Assembly: GCF_001029285.1 (NCBI RefSeq) | Contig: NZ_LDZY01000010.1 | Span: 1 to 64,000 of the forward strand | Source: Desulfosporosinus acididurans | GTDB lineage: Bacteria > Bacillota > Desulfitobacteriia > Desulfitobacteriales > Desulfitobacteriaceae | Direction of reading: 5' to 3' | DNA: 64,000 nucleotides | Shown here: piece by piece, positions 19,421-28,548 of the stretch | How positions within the stretch are numbered: position 1 is the stretch's first letter | Layout of the letters: the number at the start of each line of letters is the position of its first letter | Translations under genes and position numbers: made by a program | The notes under the pieces: model-generated | Databases searched by the model: none | Seen by the model: the letters and a program-made list of their open reading frames with translations, nothing else | Told to the model about the DNA's origin: nothing

Positions 19421-19560
19421 TTCGGTTTTTAAGACTCCCACTTTTATGAGTAGAGATGGGTCCTTCGTTAACTTCAGGTGGGGTAGAGTCCTCCTTCGCC
19501 GCTAAGTATTCCTATTGGGAAAGGCGGCCCCAACTTCTGCAAGCAGGAGCGGTTCTCATA
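19421..19560. repeat. dispersed hairpin repeat, type A copy
   Basis: About 100 bp matches the copy at 28366-28548 closely. Shared pieces include TCCTTCGTTAACTTCAGGTG and GGGTAGAGTCCTCCTTCGCC. A stem GCCGCT..GGCGGC encloses TATTCC/GGGAA. The left edge is (T)CGGTTTTTAAGACTCCCACTT and the right edge GGAGCGGTTCTCAT. It fills the gap between rluD and lspA. Confidence 0.75.
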
Positions 19561-19566
19561 GTAAAA

Positions 19567-20052
19567 TTATTCCTGAGTATTGCTGGGCTTGAGATCCTGA
19601 TCAGGAGTTTTGGGAACTTTCTCGTCCAGATATAACTTAAGCATCAGGAGTCCAACGCCAACAACGATCATACTATCAGCAAAATTGAAAACATAGGGCC
19701 AAACTTGCACGTCGATATAATCGACAACGCGGCCAATCACAAGGCGGTCATATAAGTTACCAAGAGCCCCTCCGCCAATCAAGCCAATAGCCAACCGCAG
19801 AAGCACTTCTTTTTGGGGAATTCGAAATTGACCATAAATTACCCCGCCCACAACCACAAGAGCTGTCACAACAAAAATCCAGGTACGTCCAGCCATCAAG
19901 CCGAAGGCGGCCCCTGGATTAAGGACATAGGTAATATGAAATACCTTGGGAATGACTATCAGTGATTCGCCCGGCACAAAATTCTTCTGAATCAACACTT
20001 TTAAGAGACGATCAACGATCCATACGCCAATCATTGCAAACCAGACCAACAA
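19567..20052 (-). CDS. lspA: lipoprotein signal peptidase (signal peptidase II)
   Basis: This membrane aspartyl protease removes the signal peptide of diacylglyceryl-modified prolipoproteins. The 161-residue protein has four membrane spans and both catalytic motifs: GNLYDRLVIGRVVDYID and FNFADSMIVVG. The start is a TTG at 20052 after a G-rich stretch and AAAGGA; an ATG six codons in is an alternative. Confidence 0.95.
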   Translation of the reverse strand: MLVWFAMIGVWIVDRLLKVLIQKNFVPGESLIVIPKVFHITYVLNPGAAFGLMAGRTWIFVVTALVVVGGVIYGQFRIPQKEVLLRLAIGLIGGGALGNLYDRLVIGRVVDYIDVQVWPYVFNFADSMIVVGVGLLMLKLYLDEKVPKTPDQDLKPSNTQE

Positions 20053-20132
20053 TCCTTTAACCCCCCCTGTTCTTTCTCATCTTAACACAGGGGTTTAAGG
20101 AGAGCAAATTTTCCTTTTCGCAGGCAATTCAT

Positions 20133-20807
20133 CTAAGTGCGCCCGTGTTTCTCACTATAATGGATTGTATTGCCTCGCCCTTCCGGTTCTCGGCCGGTCT
20201 CGATGGTTTCTATAAACTCGCTGGCTCCAATGACCTCATCAGAATCCTCATACAAATCATTGGGATCTGATATATCTCTATTCGTCCCTAAATCCTGAAG
20301 TGAATCAGACGTTCCATAACGGGCTACTGCCTGCCAAGCATCTTCACCATCAAATTCGACTCGATCCGTCCCGTCATTAAACGTTCGGGAAAAGGGACGA
20401 TTGAGAATTTCATCTTCGACAGGTTCACGATGCAATGAATGCTGCTCCTCTTTTTCTTCCTCACGACTGCATTGAGTACATACCGTCGCATAGGGCACAA
20501 GTTCAAGCCGTTCATAGGGAATCTCTTGACCGCAGCGTTCACAGACTCCATAGGTGCCTTTCTCAAAACGCTCTAAAGCTGCATCAATAGCTTCAATCCT
20601 ATGTACAGAACGATCATGATAGGCAACATCCTGGGAACGCTGATATACCTCAGTCGCCACATCGGCCGGATGGTTGTCCGCAACCGACAGTTCACCAAGA
20701 GACTCCCTCATATCTCCATTAATAAGTTCTGCTGCCATCTCCGTTAAGCTTTCCTTTTCCGCGCGCAGCGTATCGATTAGTTTTAGATAACGAGACCCAT
20801 TATTCAT
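20133..20807 (-). CDS. DksA/TraR C4 zinc-finger protein, YteA-like
   Basis: The 224-residue protein has an N-terminal coiled-coil region and the C4 zinc finger CERCGQ..CTQC near residues 110-130, as in the DksA/TraR family. The long acidic tail matches the YteA branch of spore formers. The function is not established; relatives act on RNA polymerase in ppGpp response or during sporulation. I place the start at ATG 20807 (AAAGGGG seven bases upstream). The TTG ten codons earlier is less likely. Confidence 0.85.
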   Translation of the reverse strand: MNNGSRYLKLIDTLRAEKESLTEMAAELINGDMRESLGELSVADNHPADVATEVYQRSQDVAYHDRSVHRIEAIDAALERFEKGTYGVCERCGQEIPYERLELVPYATVCTQCSREEEKEEQHSLHREPVEDEILNRPFSRTFNDGTDRVEFDGEDAWQAVARYGTSDSLQDLGTNRDISDPNDLYEDSDEVIGASEFIETIETGREPEGRGNTIHYSEKHGRT

Positions 20808-20914
20808 CTCACTGCCCCTTTCCAATGCTCCAAGCAAGCTCCGTAAATTTTTAATCTCGTTTCAATAATCCTAGTGTTCCCACGCGCTGACTATTTACCC
20901 AAAAAACTTTAACA

Positions 20915-20953
20915 GAAAAAAACTCCGCATCACATAATTGTGACGCGAAGTTC
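20915..20953 (-). terminator. terminator after pduL
   Basis: On the minus strand AACTTCGCGTCAC pairs with GTGATGCGGAGTT and is followed by a T-run. It lies 36 bp past the pduL stop. Confidence 0.85.
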
Positions 20954-20988
20954 GTCATCTATCACAGAAACTTAAGAACCTCAAAAAT

Positions 20989-21567
20989 CTAATCCAAAAG
21001 AACCTCTAATTGCATGCCATTGGCGAGACTGAAAGCATTTCCTTCATCTGTATCAATGTGCATATCCAAGGCATAATTTGGGCTGACACGGATAAGAACT
21101 TGGTCGAAAATTCCGCCTCGTACACCTGGAACCACAACCCGGACATGGTCTCCATCCTTTAAGGAATATTTTTGAGCTTCTTCAGGTGTCATATGAATAT
21201 GGCGAGCTGCAATAATAACCCCTTCATCAAGATGAACTTTTCCCTTAGGGCCTTCAACATCGATTCCTGGCGTCTCTGCAAGCTTTCCAGAGTCCCGGAC
21301 CGGAGGTTTAACTCCTAATTTAAAGGTATCCGTGGCTGCTAATTCCACTTGAGACGCCTTTCTGGCCGGTCCTAAAACACGAATTCCCGGCATGGAACCT
21401 TTAGGACCAATAAGCGTCACCGTTTCTTCACAGGCAAACTGACCCGGCTGACTTAAATCTTTTGTTTTCGTCAACGTATGACCTGCACCAAAGAGTTCTT
21501 CGATATGCGCCTGGGACAAATGAATGTGTTTGTTGGAAATACCTACCGGAACCATAAAACTAGCCAT
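20989..21567 (-). CDS. pduL: phosphate acyltransferase, PduL family
   Basis: PduL interconverts acyl-CoA and acyl phosphate and is unrelated to classical Pta. The 192-residue protein has the duplicated beta-barrel layout with its zinc-binding His motifs: NKHIHLS near residue 16, ARHIHMTPEEA in the middle and MHIDTDEGNA near the end. No shell-targeting N-terminal peptide is seen, so it is probably a free cytoplasmic phosphotransacetylase linking acetyl-CoA to acetyl phosphate and ATP. The start is ATG 21567 after GGAGGG. No acetate kinase gene is visible nearby. Confidence 0.88.
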   Translation of the reverse strand: MASFMVPVGISNKHIHLSQAHIEELFGAGHTLTKTKDLSQPGQFACEETVTLIGPKGSMPGIRVLGPARKASQVELAATDTFKLGVKPPVRDSGKLAETPGIDVEGPKGKVHLDEGVIIAARHIHMTPEEAQKYSLKDGDHVRVVVPGVRGGIFDQVLIRVSPNYALDMHIDTDEGNAFSLANGMQLEVLLD

Positions 21568-21739
21568 TAGATTTATCACCCTCCATAGTTACTGCGAATG
21601 AAATCATAACATCTGCCCGAAAGAAATTTCCGGGTGCGAAATTTCATTAAATAATAGTATACTCCATTTCATCATAAAACGACACAAATCCAAGTATAAA
21701 TATCATAATTAAATTTATGTTAAGCGATCTCATCTGAGC

Positions 21740-22555
21740 CTAGCGTTTCTTATTCCAAGTATCAGAACGATATTTGGAACGTAGTATTTCCTGCATTAAA
21801 TATCGTTCAGTGTCTGTTAATTGACTTTGAATCAAGTCAATCTCCATAACTCTACAAAATCCGCGGCAGATCTCTCGCTCCAATTCCTCTCGCCCAATAG
21901 GCTGAGGCCAGATTTCATCCAAAGCACAAGCTTTTTTTTTAAATCGTTGCAGTAAACGTTCCCTCAGCTCTGCATTGGGAAATTTCAGAAGCCGAAACAG
22001 AAGATCGGCATCAAAATGGAGTAGGATCGATCCATGCTGCAAAAGCATCCCCTCTTTCCGCATCTGAGCGCTCCCCACCAATTTTCGGCCGTTGACAACA
22101 AGTTCATACCATGAAGGAGCATCGAAACAAGCCGCAGTAGTTGTTTCCTTCGCAACTCCGCCAACAGACATCTCTGCCGGAATTCCCAGGGCTTGAAATC
22201 CGGATAATAAGGCTTTGCTGATCTTCAAATAGGATTCCGTTACAGTCCCTGAAACATTCGGGTCCTTTTCCGGGGCAATGACACTATAAGTCAGCTCATA
22301 TTGGTGCAAAACCGCCCGCCCTCCTGTCGGTCTGCGCACAATGTCAATTCCTTCCGCCTGACAGGCCCTTTCATCAACCTCTCGCTCATAGCTTTGAGCA
22401 TAACCAAGGGATAAGGCTGCCGGGTTCCAGCCATAAAAGCGAAGAACGGGCTGAGGATCAGTAGCCTGAACCATCATCAGTAATAACGCCTCATCAATAG
22501 CCATATTTTCAGCTCCCGAGGCTGCAGCATAAGGCAGGTAACGCCACAAATCCAT
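21740..22555 (-). CDS. LipM-like octanoyltransferase / lipoate ligase family protein
   Basis: The 271-residue protein belongs to the biotin/lipoate A/B ligase fold. It has RRPTGGRAVLHQYELTYS and the lysine-containing GRKLVGSAQ (K157). A cysteine at 142 in ACFDAPSWYE sits where LipM octanoyltransferases have their catalytic Cys. It is too short to include the accessory domain of LplA. It probably transfers octanoate or lipoate to GcvH. It follows two radical SAM genes by 4 bp and so belongs to the same transcript. A short ATP-dependent ligase (sLpl type) is the main alternative. Confidence 0.8.
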   Translation of the reverse strand: MDLWRYLPYAAASGAENMAIDEALLLMMVQATDPQPVLRFYGWNPAALSLGYAQSYEREVDERACQAEGIDIVRRPTGGRAVLHQYELTYSVIAPEKDPNVSGTVTESYLKISKALLSGFQALGIPAEMSVGGVAKETTTAACFDAPSWYELVVNGRKLVGSAQMRKEGMLLQHGSILLHFDADLLFRLLKFPNAELRERLLQRFKKKACALDEIWPQPIGREELEREICRGFCRVMEIDLIQSQLTDTERYLMQEILRSKYRSDTWNKKR

Positions 22556-22559
22556 AGGA

Positions 22560-23531
22560 TCACTCGCTTTCCTTTGATTTCTCCAAACCGCTCCGAACTT
22601 GAGCCCAAGCCCTTACCGCTTCATCTTGAGTCAGAGGCCTCGGATAATTATAGAGTTCTTGACCGGGCGTTTCGTTATAATACGGACGATTGCAGCCTGT
22701 ACAACCCGAAGTTTGAAAGGGTATTCCCCCCCTTTTTTCTTTCAGCACATCGATAGAAATGCCATAGCTGATCAACTGTCCCTGTTCAAATATAAAATCG
22801 TCCTTCCGCCCTAAGTGATTTCGGATGAGATCATGAGCAACCTGAATCCGACGATAATGAGACAACTGAGGTTGAGCGACTCCTTCCATTCGCGTCCCCC
22901 GTACAGGGGTAAAAGCAAAGAGCGCTGTGGTAACACCATGATCGCAGAGAGATTGCAGACAATGAATCATTTCCTCGTCATTTTCCCCTAAACCGACAAT
23001 CAAATGAGTTGCTATATGACCAGGAAACATTTGAGCAGACCTGAAAAGCAGATCCCTTCGTTCTTGCCATGAACCATCTTTACTGCGGGCATAAATCTCA
23101 GGAGTTGCAGCATCTAAAGCAATGCTTACATGATCAACACCGAGATTCAAAAGTTCCTCAACCTCCTCGAGGCTTCGGGGACCTGCCGACACGCAGATTG
23201 GCACTCCAGTTTCCGCTTGAACTGCTTTAACCCAATCCTTAGTCTCTTCTAGAGCTGCTTTATCCTGAACCACTTGAAAGCAAATTCGCTGCAGCCCATG
23301 ATTGGCCTGAGAGACCCGTAATCCTTGGAGGAATACCTCATTGGCATAATCCGGCCAGCTAACCCTCGAGAGAAGATCTGCTCGAGCGCCACTCTCGCGG
23401 GCTTGTGCACAGAAAGCACAATTAAAGCGGCAGTGTTCTCCGACCATCAGGTAGGCAGTTGTAGGTAAAACATCAACCCTAACCTTTTTTAAACCCAAGA
23501 CTTTAGCCGTACCCAGAGAACATCGTATCAT
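22560..23531 (-). CDS. radical SAM protein, candidate LipS-type lipoyl synthase subunit (biotin synthase-like)
   Basis: The 323-residue protein has a CX3CX2C iron-sulfur motif at C34, C38 and C41 (GEHCRFNCAFCAQ), close to biotin synthase. A second Cys pair (C277, C280 in GCTGCNRPYYNE) near the C-terminus could hold an auxiliary cluster that donates sulfur. The start at ATG 23531 overlaps the upstream stop as ATGA. Operon position before a LipM-like protein and near gcvH suggests it is half of the two-protein lipoyl synthase (LipS1/LipS2) described in some archaea and bacteria. That function is inferred; which of the two it is, I cannot say. Confidence 0.7.
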   Translation of the reverse strand: MIRCSLGTAKVLGLKKVRVDVLPTTAYLMVGEHCRFNCAFCAQARESGARADLLSRVSWPDYANEVFLQGLRVSQANHGLQRICFQVVQDKAALEETKDWVKAVQAETGVPICVSAGPRSLEEVEELLNLGVDHVSIALDAATPEIYARSKDGSWQERRDLLFRSAQMFPGHIATHLIVGLGENDEEMIHCLQSLCDHGVTTALFAFTPVRGTRMEGVAQPQLSHYRRIQVAHDLIRNHLGRKDDFIFEQGQLISYGISIDVLKEKRGGIPFQTSGCTGCNRPYYNETPGQELYNYPRPLTQDEAVRAWAQVRSGLEKSKESE

Positions 23532-24409
23532 AAAGCACAACACTCCTCACCGTGTATAACCTTAAGGCCCAATTCTTCTGCTCTTCGCCGAGCTCCCGGG
23601 GTCGGCATAACTAAACGATTCAAACCCAAATCAACGGCGGCTTCATCCAGAACCTGCCGGTATTTTCCCTTAGGACGCATGCATCCCAAAACTAAAGGTA
23701 TCTTAGAGAAACGGATCCTTGCCCTAGCCAAAAAGTCAATAACCTCCTCCACAGGCAGAGGCCGCCTATCGGCATAGCGTGTTCCCGGTGTCGGAATAAA
23801 CACATTAAAAATCAACCCCCGAATATCTAGTTCGGAAAGCACTTCCAAAGCCGCCTCTTCCCCCTGCCACTCTCCCCCTTTCAGGCCTAATGTTACATGG
23901 GGCATCACCGGCACTACGTCCTGCAAAGCAAGAAAAACCCGGCGGTAATCCTCCGGGCCAAAATCCAAGCCATACACTTCACGTATCGTTTCCCGATCTG
24001 CTACGAAGTCAAAAGAGATGACATCAGCCAAATCTTTAAGCAAAGGAACTTCCTCATCGCTTAATAATCCCACGTGAAAATTCAAACGAACATTTCTTTT
24101 AAGCCTGCGCAGAAATTCCAAATGTTCCGGGAAAGGGACCTTCCCCTCCCGTGTACACCCTCCACTGATAAGTGCACTGCGAAATGGATAACTCTGATTA
24201 AGAGCCCCGCGAATTTGAATCTCTTCGACACTAGACATCCCCGTCAGGTAATGTCCGCCGCAATGAGCGCAATTAAGAGCACAGGAATGACCTGTAAGAG
24301 TGATGCTCTCTGTCTGAGTGGGAAAGTCAAAGAAGATCTCATCGTTAAAATTCGCCCGCCGCACCATCCATGCCCGTTGAATAAGGCTCAAGCCATCTTC
24401 ATGCTCCAT
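23528..24409 (-). CDS. radical SAM protein, candidate partner LipS-type lipoyl synthase subunit
   Basis: The 293-residue protein has a radical SAM CX3CX2C motif at C43, C47 and C50 (GHSCALNCAHCGG). Later cysteines lie in LISGGCTREGK, LGCMRPKGKYR and the C-terminal EECCAL. It is a different subfamily from the next gene, with which it overlaps by 4 bp, so the pair is probably made together. The context (second radical SAM protein, LipM-like protein, gcv genes) supports a role in sulfur insertion into octanoyl-GcvH. GAAGAGAG precedes the ATG. No canonical lipA lies in the window. Confidence 0.68.
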   Translation of the reverse strand: MEHEDGLSLIQRAWMVRRANFNDEIFFDFPTQTESITLTGHSCALNCAHCGGHYLTGMSSVEEIQIRGALNQSYPFRSALISGGCTREGKVPFPEHLEFLRRLKRNVRLNFHVGLLSDEEVPLLKDLADVISFDFVADRETIREVYGLDFGPEDYRRVFLALQDVVPVMPHVTLGLKGGEWQGEEAALEVLSELDIRGLIFNVFIPTPGTRYADRRPLPVEEVIDFLARARIRFSKIPLVLGCMRPKGKYRQVLDEAAVDLGLNRLVMPTPGARRRAEELGLKVIHGEECCAL

Positions 24410-24488
24410 CTCTCTTCATCCTCACTTAAATTAAAACTCATCTCTGATAGTACCGTATTATAACTTGGATATCTACCCCGAAAAGACT

Positions 24489-24745
24489 ACAGACCATAGA
24501 CCTCAAAGCAAGGCACCTTCGCCCCCAAGAGTGAACTCATTGCATGGAGAGGCGGTAAAGCCCACAAAGGCTGCGCGGGGCAGCGGAGCCAGTGGTTCAC
24601 ATCAGGTACTACCCTGTGGTTTGGCACGAAAGTGTCCAGTGGACATTTTCGCTCGAAGCGGCAATCCCCAAAGAGTACTTATCCGCTGAAGATAGCTGAC
24701 CCTAGCGACCTAATTTCATTCTTCCAAAGGCGTCCCATTTAGGCT
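24489..24745. repeat. type B repeat, first tandem copy
   Basis: About 230 bp nearly identical to the copy starting 276 bp further on. It contains GTGAAC..GTTCAC enclosing smaller AGCC/GGCT stems, a stem CGAAAGTGTCC/GGACATTTTCG, and AGCGG/CCGCT around 24660-24690. No convincing reading frame or T-run was found. It occupies most of the gap between gcvPB and the radical SAM genes. Confidence 0.75.
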
Positions 24746-24769
24746 GCATGAGTACCTATCCTGGAAAAA

Positions 24770-25080
24770 CTAGGGACTCTAAAGCAAGGCAGCTTCGCCC
24801 ACAAGAGTGAACTCATTGCATGGAGAGGCGGTAAAGCCCACAAAGGCTGCATGGGGCAGCGGAGCCAGTGGTTCACATCAGGTATTACCCTGTGGTTTGG
24901 CACGAAAGTGTCCAGTGAACATTTTCGCTCGAAGCGGCAATCCCCAAAGATTACTTATCCGCTGAAGATAGCTCCCATGCGGCCGAGTGGGCGAGCCTCG
25001 GAATGCTGAGTGAACGGTGTGGGTGAAGATGCCTGACCCAAACGACCTATTTTCATTCTTCAATGGCTTTACATCCAGAC
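24770..25080. repeat. type B repeat, second tandem copy, longer version
   Basis: It matches the first copy over about 190 bp with only a few base changes. An extra segment of about 60 bp follows at 24970-25030, then CTGACCCAAACGACCTATTT and a TTCATTCTTC tail that realigns with the first copy. The first copy therefore looks like a deletion form of this one. One stem carries a mismatch (GTCCAGTGAAC) relative to copy one. Confidence 0.75.
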
Positions 25081-25088
25081 CGTTAGTG

Positions 25089-25113
25089 GAAAAAAACCGC
25101 CCCAAAGAGCGGC
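25089..25113 (-). terminator. terminator after gcvPB
   Basis: On the minus strand CCGC and GCGG pair over CTCTTTGGG-type sequence and are followed by seven T. It lies 35 bp past the gcvPB stop, so the radical SAM genes may need their own promoter or readthrough. Confidence 0.75.
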
Positions 25114-25147
25114 ATATTAAAATCACCCTAGTTCTCAGACAAATGAA

Positions 25148-26608
25148 TTACTTCTTCCGATACCGCAAATCAGGCTTCCGCACCGCAGCCACCTCATCTA
25201 AACGAGTCACTAAAGTAGTATGCGGAGCATTCTTGACCAAATCCGCATCTTCACGGGCTTCCTCAGCAATCTTAATGAGGACCCGGGCAAATTCATCGAG
25301 AGTTTCGGCGCTTTCCGTTTCGGTAGGCTCAATCATCATTGCCTCTTCAACAATCAATGGAAAATAAATCGTGGGCGGATGATAGCCATAATCCAATAAG
25401 CGTTTGGCAATATCTAAGGTGTGAACTCCTGTCGCTTTCAAGGTCTTCGGCGTAATTACAAATTCATGCTTACAAGTACGATCGAAGGGGAGATAATAAT
25501 GGTCTTTGAGCACTTGCATTAAATAATTGGCATTAAGCACTGCATTTTCAGACGCTGTCTTGAGCCCTTCTCCCCCCAAGGCCCGAATATAAGCGTAAGC
25601 CTTAACGAGCACCGAGAAATTAGCGTAAAATGAACGAACCCGGCCAATTGAAAGCGGCAGATCGTCCTCTAAGCCAAAGGTACCGTCATTCTTTCGAACC
25701 ACAATAGGCTTGGGCAGGAAGGGCAGCAAAAATTCCTTTACTCCGACGGGACCGGCACCAGGTCCTCCGCCCCCGTGAGGCGTCGAAAAGGTCTTATGCA
25801 GATTAAGATGAACAACGTCAAACCCCATATCTCCGGGACGAGCAATACCCATGATGGCATTGGTATTGGCACCGTCATAGTACAATAAGCCGCCGACATC
25901 GTGAACAATCTTGGTGATTTCCAGAATATTTTCGTCAAACAGGCCAACGGTATTGGGGTTTGTCAACATTAGAGCAGCGACTTCATCGCTGGCAACTTTT
26001 CTTAGAGCCTCCAGATCTACGCCGCCACGCTCAGTGGAAGGCACCTGAATGATATCATAGCCGACCATTGCAGCCGTCGCCGGATTGGTTCCATGAGCTG
26101 AATCCGGAACGATGACCTTCGTACGTTTCCGATCCTGCCTATGTTCATGATAGGCTTTAACAATTAACATCCCCGTCATCTCTCCATGAGCGCCGGCTGC
26201 AGGCTGGAGAGTAAATCCATCCATTCCCGCCAGCTCACACAGATCTTCCTGAAGCTCGGCCATAAGCTGCAGAGCCCCTTGAGTTAAGACCTCCGGCTGA
26301 TAAGGATGGAGGGCCGAAAACCCAGAGAGACGAGCCAAAGTTTCATTCACTTTAGGGTTATACTTCATTGTACAAGATCCCAGGGGATAAAATCCAGTAT
26401 CTACTCCATGATTAAAGGTTGAAAGCCGAGTAAAATGCCGTACAACATCAACCTCGGACAATTCAGGAAGCTGAGGTTCCTGACGGGTAAGCATATGCTC
26501 GGGGATCATTGTCTCAACGGGGATTTCCGGAACATCACATTTTGGTAAACTGACTGCATTTCTGCCAGCAGCGCTGAGTTCAAAAATTAGCGGTTCTAAT
26601 GCTTTCAT
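25148..26608 (-). CDS. gcvPB: glycine dehydrogenase (P protein), subunit 2
   Basis: With GcvPA it forms the PLP-dependent P protein that decarboxylates glycine and passes the aminomethyl group to lipoyl-GcvH. The 486-residue subunit carries the PLP lysine in [18 protein letters not shown] and a PLP-phosphate region around SAHGTNPA. Its start overlaps the gcvPA stop by 4 bp, consistent with coupled synthesis of the two subunits. Confidence 0.96.
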   Translation of the reverse strand: MKALEPLIFELSAAGRNAVSLPKCDVPEIPVETMIPEHMLTRQEPQLPELSEVDVVRHFTRLSTFNHGVDTGFYPLGSCTMKYNPKVNETLARLSGFSALHPYQPEVLTQGALQLMAELQEDLCELAGMDGFTLQPAAGAHGEMTGMLIVKAYHEHRQDRKRTKVIVPDSAHGTNPATAAMVGYDIIQVPSTERGGVDLEALRKVASDEVAALMLTNPNTVGLFDENILEITKIVHDVGGLLYYDGANTNAIMGIARPGDMGFDVVHLNLHKTFSTPHGGGGPGAGPVGVKEFLLPFLPKPIVVRKNDGTFGLEDDLPLSIGRVRSFYANFSVLVKAYAYIRALGGEGLKTASENAVLNANYLMQVLKDHYYLPFDRTCKHEFVITPKTLKATGVHTLDIAKRLLDYGYHPPTIYFPLIVEEAMMIEPTETESAETLDEFARVLIKIAEEAREDADLVKNAPHTTLVTRLDEVAAVRKPDLRYRKK

Positions 26609-27945
26609 TGGATTTCCCCCAATCTGGCCACAAGCCGATCAATGTCAGCTTTACATTTAGTCTCGGTCACACAGAAGAGAAGATGATGATCAAGTTCTGG
26701 GTAGAATCGCGCTAAATCCAATCCGCCAATGATTTGATCTTTGAGAAGAGCCTCATTGATTTTCGAGGGTTCCAACGCTGTCTTTACCACAAATTCGTGG
26801 AAGAAAGGCCGTTGAAAGGCTAAACTCATGCCTGGAAGCTTGACGATCTCCTGAGCGGCATAATGGGCATTTTGGAAATTCAAATTGGCCAATTCTGAAA
26901 CTCCTTTTTTCCCCAAAGCGCTCAAATGCATGGTAAAGGCTAAGGCACAAAGGGCTTCATTGGAACAAATATTAGAAGTAGCCTTTTCTCTTCGAATATG
27001 CTGTTCGCGAGCCTGCAAGGTCAGAACATAACCTTTTCGCCCGTTTTTATCTGTCGTTGCTCCTACAATCCTTCCCGGCATTCTCCGCACATACTTGTCT
27101 CGACACGCCAAAAAGCCTAAATAAGGACCGCCAAAATTAAGAGGATTTCCAAAGGCCTGACCTTCTCCGACAACAATATCTGCCCCGCATTCTCCCGGAG
27201 TCTTCAGCAGGCCTAAAGACACGGGATTAACAGCCATCACGGCAAGCGCCCCTTTTCCGTGAGCAGCGACGGTAATTTGTTCTGCCTCTTCTATATTGCC
27301 GAAAAAGTTTGGTGTCTGCACCAGCACGCCTGCTATACCTTCCTGAAGCTTAGCTTCTAAGGCTTCAAAGTCTGTTACTCCATCCTTGGACGGAATTTCG
27401 ATCAATTCAACCCCTCGCGGCGGCAAATATGTTTTAAGAACATCACGATATTCCGGATGGACTGTCTCCATAACTAAAATTTTGTTTCTCTTTGTGGCAT
27501 CACAGGTCATGAGTGCAGCCTCAGCTAAAGCCGAAGCGCCATCATACATGGAGGCATTTGCCACATCCATTCCCGTTAACTCACAGACCAACGTCTGATA
27601 TTCATAGATAGCTTGAAGCGTCCCTTGCGAAATTTCCGGCTGATAGGGCGTATAAGCAGTATAGAATTCAGAACGAAGCAATAACTGATCCACAAAACTC
27701 GGGATATAATGTTCATAAGCACCAGCTCCCAAGTAAGAACTGTACTCTTCAACGTTCTTATTTTTAGCAGCCAATCCTTTGACATGTTTAACTAATTCTT
27801 GTTCCGACATTCCTCCGCGAATATTGAGAGGCCGTTTTAAGCGAACTTCTTTGGGTACATCTGCAAAAAGGTCTTCTACGGACTCAACCCCAATACGGGC
27901 TAAGAGCCGCTCTTTTTGGCTGTCCGTATTTGGCACGAAGTTCAT
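26605..27945 (-). CDS. gcvPA: glycine dehydrogenase (P protein), subunit 1
   Basis: The 446-residue subunit resembles the N-terminal half of the one-piece P protein and lacks the PLP lysine, as expected. Features include [25 protein letters not shown] and [15 protein letters not shown] near residue 320. I place the start at ATG 27945, nine bases after GAGGAGG; an upstream in-frame start would overlap gcvH. It begins one base after the gcvH stop. Confidence 0.95.
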   Translation of the reverse strand: MNFVPNTDSQKERLLARIGVESVEDLFADVPKEVRLKRPLNIRGGMSEQELVKHVKGLAAKNKNVEEYSSYLGAGAYEHYIPSFVDQLLLRSEFYTAYTPYQPEISQGTLQAIYEYQTLVCELTGMDVANASMYDGASALAEAALMTCDATKRNKILVMETVHPEYRDVLKTYLPPRGVELIEIPSKDGVTDFEALEAKLQEGIAGVLVQTPNFFGNIEEAEQITVAAHGKGALAVMAVNPVSLGLLKTPGECGADIVVGEGQAFGNPLNFGGPYLGFLACRDKYVRRMPGRIVGATTDKNGRKGYVLTLQAREQHIRREKATSNICSNEALCALAFTMHLSALGKKGVSELANLNFQNAHYAAQEIVKLPGMSLAFQRPFFHEFVVKTALEPSKINEALLKDQIIGGLDLARFYPELDHHLLFCVTETKCKADIDRLVARLGEIQ

Positions 27946-27946
27946 A

Positions 27947-28333
27947 CTAGTGTTCCTCCTCAGCCACAAACTCCTCATACTCAGCAGCAGTCATTAAAGT
28001 ATCCAAAGGGGACAAATTCTCTGCCTCAACTTTTATCAGCCAGCCATCTCCATAGGGATCACTATTTAACAATTCCGGTGAGTCGATCACTAAAGTATTT
28101 ACTTCAACAACCTTACCGCTTACAGAAGCCGTGATATCTGAAACTGCCTTAACTGATTCAACAGTTCCATAGGATTCTCCCGCGGTTACCCTATCTCCTA
28201 CTTCAGGCAGTTCAACGAAAACAACATCTCCCAGACTTTCCTGGGCATGATCAGTAATCCCAAACGTTACGATATTCCCTTCTGTCTTCGCATATTCGTG
28301 TTCTTTGTTATACTTTAATTCTACTGGATTCAT
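27947..28333 (-). CDS. gcvH: glycine cleavage system H protein
   Basis: GcvH is the lipoyl carrier that shuttles the aminomethyl group between P, T and L proteins. The 128-residue protein has the lipoylation lysine K62 in [12 protein letters not shown] and the family core [14 protein letters not shown]. It is also the hub for lipoyl assembly in Firmicutes, which fits the lipoyl genes 3.5 kb downstream. A type A repeat separates it from gcvT. Confidence 0.97.
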   Translation of the reverse strand: MNPVELKYNKEHEYAKTEGNIVTFGITDHAQESLGDVVFVELPEVGDRVTAGESYGTVESVKAVSDITASVSGKVVEVNTLVIDSPELLNSDPYGDGWLIKVEAENLSPLDTLMTAAEYEEFVAEEEH

Positions 28334-28365
28334 GGTATCATCCTCCTCAATATTTTTGTTATCCG

Positions 28366-28548
28366 GTTTTCAAGACCCCCACTTCTATAAGTGGGGCTGG
28401 TTCCTTCGTAAACTTCAGGTGGGGTAGAGTCCTCCTTCGCCGCTAAGTATTCCTATTGGGAAAAGCGGCTCGGCAATAATGTCCACTGGACATTATTGTA
28501 TCTGAGCCCCGATGTTCAGCTTTAGCGTAAGCAAGTTCACTTTATCCG
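28366..28548. repeat. dispersed hairpin repeat, longest type A copy
   Basis: It begins TATCCGGTTTTCAAGACC with a CCCCCACTT/AAGTGGGG hairpin, then the block shared with 19421-19560. A stem GCCGCT..AGCGGC follows, then a perfect palindrome AATAATGTCCACTGGACATT(ATT), and CCGATGTTCAGCTTTAGC. The palindrome core is shared with the type B stem. It sits between gcvT and gcvH. Confidence 0.75.

Noticed and set aside
24465-25126. Two frames of 74 and 82 codons inside the type B repeats
   Set aside because: They run on opposite strands across the repeat and have no ribosome site or family signature; better explained as chance frames in repeated DNA.
28366-28548. Possible second riboswitch between gcvT and gcvH
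   Set aside because: The hairpins belong to the dispersed type A repeat found at unrelated loci, and no known aptamer signature or terminator was seen.
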